Assembly: GCF_039831995.1 (NCBI RefSeq)
Contig: NZ_JBDOIO010000003.1
Span: forward strand, 2,914,001 to 2,978,000
Source: Paenibacillus pabuli
Lineage (GTDB): Bacteria > Bacillota > Bacilli > Paenibacillales > Paenibacillaceae
Reading direction: 5' to 3'
DNA: 64,000 nucleotides
Position numbers and translations under genes: made by a program. The notes under the pieces were generated by a model, which was not told the DNA's origin, made no database searches, and saw only the letters and a program-made list of their open reading frames with translations. Each line of letters opens with the position of its first letter. The stretch's first letter is position 1. Shown one piece after another: positions 9,377-18,906 of this stretch.

Positions 9377-9732
9377 TTCCTGGCACCTCCTAAGATTAGT
9401 AAACCCTATTTTTGGATTCTTCAATCCTACAGACGGGATCCCTTCAGAAAATGTTTCAGAGAATTCGACATTAGGGTAATCTTGTGCAAAAAACTACATA
9501 TACATGTCTGTATGGCCTGCGAATTTTCACTTTCATGCCCTTCTTCCCTGCTTCGTTGACAATGATTCGGATTAGCGCAAAAATAAGAAAAGAAGAAATC
9601 ACGGATTTGACGGATAAACAGCAAACTGGATCGCATAAAGTAAGAGGGCACGACGCGCTAATTTCAGGTGTCGGCCCTTTTCTTGCCTCCGTACCTTACC
9701 TAACTTCCACCTGAACAAAGGAGAACCAAGAT
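9377..9732. other. intergenic region ahead of the ABC exporter
   Basis: About 350 bases between divergent genes. It holds the SLH gene's upstream region, a TTGACA at 9556-9561 without a convincing -10 partner, and the attenuator-like hairpin at 9642-9684. One frame stays open from 9484 (or ATG 9562) through the hairpin and stops at 9712-9714, 18 bases before the exporter start; it could encode a leader peptide but lacks a good ribosome site. Confidence 0.5.
9642..9684 (+). terminator. attenuator-like intrinsic terminator in the exporter leader
   Basis: GGGC-A-CGAC pairs with GTCG-GCCC (one bulged A), extended by A/U pairs and followed by TTTTCTT. It stands about 50 bases before the exporter start, on the same strand, with no gene upstream to terminate. 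This placement suggests conditional termination; that is inference. Confidence 0.55.
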
Positions 9733-11481
9733 ATGTCCAAGACAGGATTGCTTCGAAGCTATGTCGTCTCCAACTGGCCCGTGTATCTGGCTGCCGTTGT
9801 GCTGATCATTGTCTCCAATGTCGGTCAGGCTTCTTTGCCCCGTATTCTGGGCAGTTTCACGGACCAGCTCATGCAGAATACGCTTCAAATGAATACGGTC
9901 ATCCGTTACAGTCTCTGGCTTCTCGCCATAGCCATTGCCTACAACCTTCTCTTCGGAACAGGACAGTTCATGATCATGCGACTTGGACGCCGCTTCGAAT
10001 TCATGACGCGTGAACGCATTTTCGGCAAGTTTTCCGAATTGAGCGAGCACTATTTTTCCAAGCAGGGAAACGGGAAACTGCTCAGCTATGTCATGAATGA
10101 CGTCACCTCCGTACGCGAGGCCATTTCCAACGGAGTGACGATGATGACGAATGCCACATTCCTGCTGATATCCTGTATCGTCATGATGCTTCTTAGCGGA
10201 ATTCCAATGAGCCTTATTCTGATCAGTATCGTTCCCCTGCTGGCCATACCCTTTCTGGTTGTGTTTTTCGGTCCCCGCATTCGCAAGCGGTCTCGTGATG
10301 TGCAGGACGCTCTTGCGAACATGACCGAATCTGCGGAAGAGCAGCTCGGCGGAATTCGCGTGACGAAGACCTTCGCCATTGAAGACGGTGCCCGTGCTCG
10401 ATTTGGTGCAACAGTAGATGCCATTAAGGAAAAGCAATTGCGACTCGTTCGCCTTTCTTCCCTCTTTCAGGCGCTGCTGCCATTGCTCGGAGCCATCTCA
10501 TTGGTCGTTTCCCTGCTTGTCGGCGGAATTCTGACGATGCAAAATTCCATTACACTCGGAAGCTTTGTCGCGTTGACGCTATATTTGCGGATTATCATGG
10601 GACCGCTTCAGCAGATTGGCAATGTAATTAATACCATGCAGCGATCGGGAGCCTCCCTCGAACGGGTTAACGATCTGCTGACAGAAGAACCGGATGTCCG
10701 GGAATTTTCCGGGGCCAAAACGCTGAATGCAGTGAATGACATTACCATTGAAGACCTGTCCTTCTCCTACCCGGGAAGTTCGGCTTCCGCACTTAAACAC
10801 ATCAGTCTGAAGATTGGGGCCGGACAGACCGTGGGCATTGTGGGCAAAACCGGATCCGGTAAAAGCACCCTGGTCAAACTGCTGCTTCGTACATATGAAC
10901 CGCCTGAAGGCACGATTCGAATGAATGGCACAGACATTCGTCAGCTGTCATTGGAAAGTCTTCGTTCCCGCATTGCCTATGTCCCGCAGGATGGTTTCCT
11001 GTTCAGCACCACCATTCGTGACAACATCGCATTCAGTGACCGGGAGGTACCACTGGATACCGTGGAACGCAGTGCAAGGCAGGCCATGATCTACGACAAC
11101 ATTATTCGCTTCCCGGATCAATTCGACACATTGCTTGGTGAACGCGGACTCACGCTGTCCGGCGGTCAGCGTCAACGTACCAGCCTGGCTCGGGGATTGA
11201 TCAAAAAAGCCCAGGTCCTCATTCTCGACGACAGCATGAGTGCGGTTGACGCTGTCACCGAAAGCGGCATTCTGCGAAGCCTGAGGGAAATTGGTAAAGG
11301 CAAGACCACCCTGATTATTTCCCATCGCATCAGTGCCGTCCGCCATGCGGATGAAATTATCGTGCTGGATGAGGGGCAAATCACAGAACAAGGCACGCAC
11401 TCGCAATTGATGGCCGCTGAAGGGCTATATGCTGCGACCTACCGTTTGCAGGAGGAGGGATTGCATCATGAAGGATCATAA
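9733..11481 (+). CDS. ABC multidrug exporter half-transporter, BmrC/YheI-like
   Basis: 582-aa fusion of a six-helix membrane domain (about residues 1-310) and an ATPase domain, the first half of a heterodimeric type IV exporter. NTTGDI-like details match YheI: NTMQRSGASLERVNDLL precedes the nucleotide-binding domain. Walker A GKTGSGKST is near residue 371, the signature LSGGQRQR near 474 and Walker B VLILDDS near 497. The residue after Walker B is Asp rather than Glu, as in the degenerate-site subunit of BmrCD. The second subunit overlaps its end by 14 bases. In B. subtilis this pair exports drugs and is induced by ribosome-targeting antibiotics through attenuation; the hairpin upstream here suggests similar control. 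Confidence 0.9.
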   Translation: MSKTGLLRSYVVSNWPVYLAAVVLIIVSNVGQASLPRILGSFTDQLMQNTLQMNTVIRYSLWLLAIAIAYNLLFGTGQFMIMRLGRRFEFMTRERIFGKFSELSEHYFSKQGNGKLLSYVMNDVTSVREAISNGVTMMTNATFLLISCIVMMLLSGIPMSLILISIVPLLAIPFLVVFFGPRIRKRSRDVQDALANMTESAEEQLGGIRVTKTFAIEDGARARFGATVDAIKEKQLRLVRLSSLFQALLPLLGAISLVVSLLVGGILTMQNSITLGSFVALTLYLRIIMGPLQQIGNVINTMQRSGASLERVNDLLTEEPDVREFSGAKTLNAVNDITIEDLSFSYPGSSASALKHISLKIGAGQTVGIVGKTGSGKSTLVKLLLRTYEPPEGTIRMNGTDIRQLSLESLRSRIAYVPQDGFLFSTTIRDNIAFSDREVPLDTVERSARQAMIYDNIIRFPDQFDTLLGERGLTLSGGQRQRTSLARGLIKKAQVLILDDSMSAVDAVTESGILRSLREIGKGKTTLIISHRISAVRHADEIIVLDEGQITEQGTHSQLMAAEGLYAATYRLQEEGLHHEGS

Positions 11482-13333
11482 GGCCAGCACCCATACCGAC
11501 AAGAGCCCCTTACCTCAGGCCTCGTCCGGAAACAATATTGGTTCGGGCACAGCAAAAGAACCCAGCAAGCGTTCTTCTTTCAAAGCGATGATGAGCTACG
11601 CCAAACCTCACCGGTTTGCTTTTTTGGGCATCTTTTTTTGCTCCTTGCTCGGGATCTCCGCCGATCTGCTTCAGCCGTATCTGGTCAAAATCGCTATTGA
11701 TGACCATCTGGCGATCGGCCAGACCAGCGTGGGATTTCTTGTAAAGCTGGCTGCCATCTATTTGGCACTGGCTGTAATCAGCTTTATTTTCACCTATGTA
11801 CAAAATAACTTGCTGCAGCATGTCGGTCAGAACATCGTCTCCCGTATTCGCAAAGACCTCTTCCGGCACATTTCCAAAATGTCCATGTCCTTCTTCGACC
11901 GCTTCCATATCGGAAGTCTGGTTACGAATGTGTCCAGCGATACGGAGACGATCAGCAGCTTCTTCACCCAGGTTCTGCTCAGCCTGATCCGGGATGGCAT
12001 GATGCTGGTGCTCATTATCTTTTTCATGTTCCAGCTTGATCCGGTGCTCGCAGGTTACTCTCTGATTGTGCTGCCCGTTATCGCCATTGTGGCGATCCTG
12101 TTTCGCAGCAAGCTGCGCCAGGCCTATCAGAATGCCCGCACCCGTCTCTCCCGTCTGATTGCATTTACAGCAGAAAACCTGTCCGGCATGTTTCTGATTC
12201 AGGCTTTTCACCAGGAGGAAGAACAGAAGAAACGCTTCACGGAGCAAAACAAACTTCACTTGAAGGCCAACATTACGCAGGCCCGTTCCAATGTGATCTT
12301 CAACCGGACGTTTGACATCCTGGGTAATGCCGCCCTGGTAATGATGGTATGGCTTGGCGGACGCGCCGTGCTGGGTGAATCGCTGCAGGTCGGGGTGCTC
12401 TATGCGTTTATCAGTTATATTCGCCAGTTCTTCCAGCCGATCAACCAGATCACGATGCAATGGAATACGTTCCAGTCCACTACGGTTTCCATGGATCGGA
12501 TCTGGAACATTCTGAATACCAAACCTGAGGTCGCAGATCCAAAACCAGGGACCGCCTCCTCACTGGAACCACGGCACGTGATGGGACAGATTGATTTTAA
12601 CGACGTGTCATTTGGCTACCGGGCAGATCGTCCACTCATTCAGCATCTGAATCTGCACCTCTATCCAGGGGAAATGGTCGGCATTGTGGGTACAACGGGA
12701 GCTGGGAAAAGCACACTGATCTCCCTGCTTAATCGGTTCTACGATGTAAACCAAGGCAGCATTGAAATTGACGGCACAGACATCAGGCAGCTGCCTCAGG
12801 CCAAACTTCACCGTATTGTGGGGCTTATTCAGCAGGAACCATTCCTGTTCTCAGGCTCCATTATTGACAATGTCCGCATGTTTCGGGAGGATATTACGAG
12901 GGAACAGGCGATTGAGGCATGTCGTTTTGTCGGGGCGCATGCCATGATCTCGCGGCTGCCGCAGGGTTACGATACCCGCCTATCGGAACGCGGCAGTGGT
13001 CTGTCTGCCGGGGAGCGCCAGTTAATTTCTTTTGCCCGGATCGTGGTATTTCAGCCCCGCATTCTCATCCTTGATGAGGCAACCGCCAATCTGGATTCCC
13101 ATACCGAGCAGCTGGTGCAGCAAGCACTGGAGACGGTATCGCAGGGTCGAACCACGATTGTCATCGCGCATCGCCTGTCTACGGTCATGCACGCCGACCG
13201 AATTCTGGTCATGGAACATGGCGAAATTGTCGAGGAAGGTTCGCATCAGCAACTGATCGAAGCCCAGGGTATCTACGCCGATCTGTACGCCCATGCACGG
13301 GAAACCGGTGGTGACACGGCCATTCCAGGGTAA
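11468..13333 (+). CDS. ABC multidrug exporter half-transporter, BmrD/YheH-like
   Basis: 621-aa partner of the preceding subunit. A Ser/Lys-rich N-terminal extension of about 40 residues is followed by six membrane helices and an ATPase domain with Walker A GTTGAGKST (about residue 407), signature LSAGERQLISFAR (about 512) and Walker B ILILDEATANLD (about 533). The canonical Glu after Walker B contrasts with Asp in the partner, so one composite ATP site should be catalytic and the other degenerate. LSAGE instead of LSGGQ is characteristic of the YheH/BmrD side. AGGAGGAGG ahead of ATG 11468 fixes the start inside the end of the first gene, suggesting translational coupling and equal stoichiometry. 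Confidence 0.9.
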   Translation: MKDHKASTHTDKSPLPQASSGNNIGSGTAKEPSKRSSFKAMMSYAKPHRFAFLGIFFCSLLGISADLLQPYLVKIAIDDHLAIGQTSVGFLVKLAAIYLALAVISFIFTYVQNNLLQHVGQNIVSRIRKDLFRHISKMSMSFFDRFHIGSLVTNVSSDTETISSFFTQVLLSLIRDGMMLVLIIFFMFQLDPVLAGYSLIVLPVIAIVAILFRSKLRQAYQNARTRLSRLIAFTAENLSGMFLIQAFHQEEEQKKRFTEQNKLHLKANITQARSNVIFNRTFDILGNAALVMMVWLGGRAVLGESLQVGVLYAFISYIRQFFQPINQITMQWNTFQSTTVSMDRIWNILNTKPEVADPKPGTASSLEPRHVMGQIDFNDVSFGYRADRPLIQHLNLHLYPGEMVGIVGTTGAGKSTLISLLNRFYDVNQGSIEIDGTDIRQLPQAKLHRIVGLIQQEPFLFSGSIIDNVRMFREDITREQAIEACRFVGAHAMISRLPQGYDTRLSERGSGLSAGERQLISFARIVVFQPRILILDEATANLDSHTEQLVQQALETVSQGRTTIVIAHRLSTVMHADRILVMEHGEIVEEGSHQQLIEAQGIYADLYAHARETGGDTAIPG

Positions 13334-13414
13334 TGAATGCCAATATGTGCCGCCTGCGCTGCAGTGCGGCATGTTTTGGTTTTGAGGCAGATGATTAATA
13401 AGGAGGAGTGCTTT

Positions 13415-13915
13415 TTGCAGCGTGAGTCAGCTGAGTATAGTGATCAGCATTTATGCTATCGCCGGAGTACAGTGCTCTGGAAAAGCGCATTGTGTCTTAT
13501 AATTCTATTGTTATGTGTGGCTCTACTGTGGATCAACTATGTTGAGTACTCGGGAAAATTGCAGACATTGCCTTACTCAATTGCTGCCATTCTCGGCATG
13601 TGGCTCGTAGGTCCACTGTTCTTCAAGCTTGTGTCTGGCTTATCCAGACGATCCACCGTGTTATTGTCATGGAGTGATGAAGCAATCGTTACACAGGGAA
13701 GGACCGTTCCTTGGCATAAGATTCGTCATATAGAACTTACATCATCCGGGTCCAGCCGTTGGATCTTGTCCGATGCTCCCCTGCTTGCCCTGCATCTGAA
13801 GGACGGTAAACGGATTCACATCCAGACTGGTCATTTACTTACCTCCAAAGAATTGCTGCAAGCTGAGATTCGGCTGCAGTTGAACCTGCGTGAAAACCAG
13901 CAACGAAATACTTGA
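13415..13915 (+). CDS. small membrane protein of unknown function (two TM helices)
   Basis: 166-aa protein that I cannot assign to a named family. A TTG at 13415 is preceded by AGGAGGAG at 13401-13408 with 6-base spacing, better than the ATG at 13391, which overlaps it. Two hydrophobic helices at about residues 24-45 and 55-75 are followed by a soluble C-terminal part (WSDEAIVTQGRTVPWHKIRH, then LHLKDGKRIHIQTG) resembling the PH-like folds of small bacterial membrane proteins in which a 'W-x-x-I' strand follows a paired helix. It lies 80 bases after the ABC exporter on the same strand, so may be co-transcribed. No role can be stated. Confidence 0.62.
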   Translation: MQRESAEYSDQHLCYRRSTVLWKSALCLIILLLCVALLWINYVEYSGKLQTLPYSIAAILGMWLVGPLFFKLVSGLSRRSTVLLSWSDEAIVTQGRTVPWHKIRHIELTSSGSSRWILSDAPLLALHLKDGKRIHIQTGHLLTSKELLQAEIRLQLNLRENQQRNT

Positions 13916-14024
13916 CCACTCATATCCAATCAATCTTACTAAGCCGCCGTGTTATTTACCGCGAAAACGGGTTGTATACCATATAGGAGAATATATATCT
14001 ATATCCTGAAGGAGTGCAGATGCA

Positions 14025-14798
14025 ATGAAAATTCAATTGATTCGTCATGCCACACTGTGGCTTGAATATTCCGATCTGAATATCCTGGTCGATCCGATGT
14101 TTATGGACCCTGAGGCTATGCCTGCTTTTCCCAACACGCCTAATGATTTGCGCAATCCGAGAGCTGCCTTGCCGGAGACAGAGACCAATTACATGAATCC
14201 GGATGTAGTGATTGTTACCCATACCCATGTTGATCACTGGGATGCAGTTGCAGCGGAGCAGCTCCGTAAGGACGTGCCTCTACTGTGTCAGCCTGGTGAT
14301 GAGAATGTATTTATCGATGCCGGTTTCACCAACGTTCATGCGGTCGATGAAAAATATGAATATCATTCCGTGCGTTTTGCACGAACTTCAGGCCGTCATG
14401 GCACTGGGGAAATCGCGGAGCGGATGGGCAAGGTGTCCGGTTTTGTGCTTGAGGCCGATGGCGAACCCGTATCGTATATTGCCGGAGACACAATCTGGTG
14501 TGACGAACCGGCCGAGGCCATCGGGCGTTATCAACCCGAAGTGATCGTTGTGAACGCTGGGGGTGCCCGTTTTACCCAGGGTGATCCAATCACCATGGAC
14601 GGACCTGATGTGGCTGCAGTGAAACAACATGCACCCGATGCGCATGTCATCGCCGTTCATATGGATGCCATTAACCACTGCATGATGTCACGGACGGATC
14701 TCGCCAGTTATCTGGCTTCCGAACAATTGGACGGGCAGATTCTCATTCCCCGGGATGGCGAAAGCTTTGTATTTAATTCAGAATCGAAGTTGGAGTAA
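14025..14798 (+). CDS. metallo-beta-lactamase-fold hydrolase, UlaG-like
   Basis: 257-aa cytoplasmic metal-dependent hydrolase. The HxHxDH motif is HTHVDH at residues 66-71; further ligands are likely the Asp in SYIAGDTIW (near 148) and the His in VIAVHMDAINH (near 205-214). Overall it resembles the lactonase/UlaG-type group of compact MBL proteins rather than RNase or glyoxalase II members. AAGGAG precedes the ATG. It stands alone, terminated by a hairpin shared with the convergent GH51 gene. The physiological substrate is unknown. Confidence 0.8.
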   Translation: MKIQLIRHATLWLEYSDLNILVDPMFMDPEAMPAFPNTPNDLRNPRAALPETETNYMNPDVVIVTHTHVDHWDAVAAEQLRKDVPLLCQPGDENVFIDAGFTNVHAVDEKYEYHSVRFARTSGRHGTGEIAERMGKVSGFVLEADGEPVSYIAGDTIWCDEPAEAIGRYQPEVIVVNAGGARFTQGDPITMDGPDVAAVKQHAPDAHVIAVHMDAINHCMMSRTDLASYLASEQLDGQILIPRDGESFVFNSESKLE

Positions 14799-14819
14799 AT
14801 CCGATAATCCGAATACAAA

Positions 14820-14861
14820 AAAAGGGTGTCTCCGTCACATGATGGCGGGGACACCCTTTTC
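14820..14861. terminator. bidirectional terminator
   Basis: AAAAGGGTGTC...CCG pairs with CGG...GACACCCTTTT around an about 10-base loop. It serves the convergent MBL and GH51 genes. Confidence 0.88.
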
Positions 14862-14884
14862 AATTACGCTTCTTCAATGACAAT

Positions 14885-16465
<1,581 letters not shown>

Positions 16466-16567
16466 AATCGATTATAACCCTAATTTCAACCTGAATTTTT
16501 AAAAATGTTATTCTTTTTGTTGGATTTATGTTTAACTTAATTCTATATTCAATAATGGAGGAACCCA

Positions 16568-17476
16568 ATGATTAGAGCAAATACGGATACCGAATGGCTG
16601 CCCTTATACGAAGCACTTGCAAGTGAAGTCCGGTTGCAAATTATTCGACTTGTTGCCGAGAACCCGATGAACGTAAAAGATATCGCCGCCTCACTTGGAC
16701 TAAGCAGTGCCATCGTAACGATGCACGTTCGCAAGCTGCAGGATGTCGGCATCATTCAATCCAAAATGGTCCGCAAGGATGGCGGTACCCACAAAATGAA
16801 CAGCCTTGCGATCGACTGGATCGGCATCTCCATGCCGCAGGAAAGCGGAACGTCGAGCAAGGTTCATGAAGTCGCTGTGCCCGTCGGGCACTATACCCAT
16901 TTTGACGTTTATCCAACCTGTGGTCTGGCTACGGTCAGTCATGTGATCGGGCAATATGATGACCCGCGGTACTTCCTGGATCCCGAGCGGATGCATGCCA
17001 ATATTCTCTGGTTTGGACGTGGATTCGTGGAATACAAAATTCCGAACTACCTCTTATCGGGACAACAGATTAACTCGATTGAACTATCGCTGGAAATCGG
17101 TTCAGAGGCACCTTCGGTCAATCCGAACTGGCCCTCCGATATTACCTTTATGCTCAACGGAATTCAGGTCGGTGAGTGGACAAGCCCTGGTGATTCGGGC
17201 AATGGCCGTGGGGTATTCACGCCTGAGTGGTGGAGTGAAAGTGTCAATCAGTATGGCATGCTGAAGGTGCTACGAATTACGCAGGAGGGCACGTTTATCG
17301 ATGGGCAGCGCGTTTCCGAAGTAACGCTCTCGGATATTCCGGTGGAGCGCAATCAATGGACATTGCGACTGTCGGTAGAAGAGGATGCACAGCATGTAGG
17401 AGGTCTTACCTTATACGGTGAGGGATTCGGCAACTATAACCAGGATATTCTGTTCCGTCTCTACTACCAGGATTAG
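16568..17476 (+). CDS. ArsR-type transcriptional regulator with long C-terminal domain
   Basis: 302-aa regulator. Residues 10-75 form an ArsR winged helix (LYEALASEVRLQIIRLVAEN, then DIAASLGLSSAIVTMHVRKL). Typical ArsR proteins are about 100 residues; here some 220 more follow, rich in beta-strand patterns and aromatic residues (ILWFGRGFVEYKIPNYL, WPSDITFMLNGIQVGEW), like a jelly-roll or carbohydrate-type sensing fold. No metal-binding Cys motif such as CVC is seen, so it is not a metal sensor of the classic kind. It is divergent from the GH51 gene and most likely controls it in response to a sugar. GGAGG precedes the ATG. Confidence 0.82.
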   Translation: MIRANTDTEWLPLYEALASEVRLQIIRLVAENPMNVKDIAASLGLSSAIVTMHVRKLQDVGIIQSKMVRKDGGTHKMNSLAIDWIGISMPQESGTSSKVHEVAVPVGHYTHFDVYPTCGLATVSHVIGQYDDPRYFLDPERMHANILWFGRGFVEYKIPNYLLSGQQINSIELSLEIGSEAPSVNPNWPSDITFMLNGIQVGEWTSPGDSGNGRGVFTPEWWSESVNQYGMLKVLRITQEGTFIDGQRVSEVTLSDIPVERNQWTLRLSVEEDAQHVGGLTLYGEGFGNYNQDILFRLYYQD

Positions 17477-17501
17477 AAGGCTTAAAAAAGAAGCCAAAAA
17501 A

Positions 17502-17541
17502 ACCTTCCATCTGCCTATTCGGCGATGATGGAAGGTCTTTT
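17502..17541 (+). terminator. intrinsic terminator after the ArsR-type gene
   Basis: ACCTTCCATC pairs with GATGGAAGGT around a 15-base loop, followed by CTTTTC; an A-run on the other side makes it partly bidirectional. Confidence 0.82.
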
Positions 17542-17615
17542 CACTATATCCAGGTTTCCCGTTTCTCGGTTCATTCGATTCGAAGTGAGCCCAGAAACTG
17601 GACTAGTACTGAGCC

Positions 17616-18407
17616 TTACAGTGCACTTCCTCCATAGAGGAAGCGATGTTCCCAGTGCTTGCCTGAGATGTCACTGGTCGTTACTCCGCCACCAGCGTTG
17701 GAATAGGTGTGCAATATTTTTCCGTCGCCAAGATAGATTCCGACATGCGTAATTCTTGCCGTAGACTTGTTAACCCCAGCATAAGAGGAAGCTTTTGTGC
17801 CTTTATACGACATAAAGAACATCAAATCCCCTCGCTTCAGTTTGGTCCAATCCGTCTGAACGTTACCTTTGCCTTTTACATAAGTTCCCTGCTGGCGTGA
17901 ATCTGCAGGAAGCTTGATCCCGAGTGCATCGATAAATGCCTGGCGGACAAAGCTGGAGCAGTCGAACGTAGCGGTACTGTTTCTACTCGCTCCGAATTCA
18001 TAAGGTGTTCCCCAATATTTCATGCCTGCAGCAATAACTTTCTCTACAGCTGCGCTGCCTGTCACAGAAGTGCTGCTGGAACCAGATGTCGTTGTGCTGC
18101 CGCTAGCGGCTTTGGTGTATTTAGAAGAAGAGGATATGTATCCTGTGCGGTTGCTGGAATCTTTTACTTTATACCATGCTGATCCCGATTGTTGAAGTAC
18201 GGTAACCGTTTCCCCTTTGGCCACCATACGAACAACACTCGCAGAAGCTGACGGTGATGTACGCATGTTAACTCCCCAGACCACTTTCAGTTTGGCATTT
18301 TCAACCGTTGCTGCGGATACCGGTGCCGTCAGTGCTCCTGCCGTCAGACTTCCCATCAGCATCGTTGCTGTTAGACCCGCGGTAATGATTTTACTTTTCC
18401 AGTTCAT
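17616..18407 (-). CDS. secreted C40 peptidase, SH3b plus NlpC/P60
   Basis: 263-aa cell-wall endopeptidase expected to cleave gamma-D-Glu-meso-DAP peptide bonds. A signal peptide ends near ...APVSAAT (about residue 33). A bacterial SH3 domain follows (GVNMRTSPSASASVVRMVAK to YISSSSKY, residues 45-98), then a Ser/Thr-rich linker, then NlpC/P60 with the nucleophile Cys in FDCSSFVRQAF (about 151) and catalytic His in ITHVGIYLGDG (about 220). Preceded by AGGGGG. It is alone on its transcript with a long untranslated region upstream (see 18408-18845). Likely roles are wall turnover, cell separation or germination. Confidence 0.9.
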   Translation of the reverse strand: MNWKSKIITAGLTATMLMGSLTAGALTAPVSAATVENAKLKVVWGVNMRTSPSASASVVRMVAKGETVTVLQQSGSAWYKVKDSSNRTGYISSSSKYTKAASGSTTTSGSSSTSVTGSAAVEKVIAAGMKYWGTPYEFGASRNSTATFDCSSFVRQAFIDALGIKLPADSRQQGTYVKGKGNVQTDWTKLKRGDLMFFMSYKGTKASSYAGVNKSTARITHVGIYLGDGKILHTYSNAGGGVTTSDISGKHWEHRFLYGGSAL

Positions 18408-18845
18408 GATGTCGTGTTCCCCCTGATGTTACAGAATTTTAACCTGGCTTCGTTCTCTCCGGGCTTGCCCCATTGTAAACGGGCTGTCCTTCGTGATCAT
18501 CAGACCAAAGTCCTGTATTCACCTCAGGCTGATTGAGCACTAAGGATCAGTAGTGAAACCGACATCAACATGGAAAACCACTTAAATAATAAGCATTTTC
18601 CAAAGGTTAAAATATTGTAACTATTTGATACCACTTCGTTTCCACTTGTAATCGCACGTTAAATCCGTCCATTCTATCCATAGGTCTATAGGCCCACTAA
18701 AAAAAACAGAGAATCCATAAGTGGTAAACATTACTACGACCGAAAAAGGCAAGATTGAGCCTTCATTCACCCATTTTGTACCAATCAACTTCAACGATCG
18801 CTTCCTTCTGTCTTCCTTTTAAACAGGTCATATCCAGCCTGGATT
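18408..18845. other. long 5' region of the NlpC/P60 gene
   Basis: About 440 bases without a gene. On the minus strand it contains short stems (CCTG...CAGG near 18510-18527; GGGC...GCCC near 18460-18485) within about 150 bases of the start codon, so a structured leader is possible. I looked for the c-di-AMP (ydaO) riboswitch often found before such genes; GGTGAAT is present, but its other conserved blocks are not. Nothing else is recognised. Confidence 0.35.
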
Positions 18846-18895
18846 AAAAAAAAGACTGTTACTTATAACGCCTGATCGCGCATGAAGTAACAGTC
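18846..18895 (-). terminator. intrinsic terminator of the chemoreceptor gene
   Basis: On the minus strand GACTGTTACTT pairs with AAGTAACAGTC and is followed by eight T residues. Confidence 0.9.
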
Positions 18896-18906
18896 TCTGA
18901 TATTTT

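Noticed and set aside
9700..10437. 245-aa frame on the minus strand
   Set aside because: Antisense shadow of the ABC exporter; composition is Gln/His-rich noise, with no ribosome site or family match.
11510..12460. 316-aa frame antisense to the second ABC subunit
   Set aside because: Shadow frame; the sense strand carries all ATPase motifs.
18408..18620. c-di-AMP (ydaO/yuaA) riboswitch before the NlpC/P60 gene
   Set aside because: Only a GGTGAAT-like piece is present; the GGGGGAC block and the CCGTCAGCTAACCTCGTAAGC-like block of the motif are missing.
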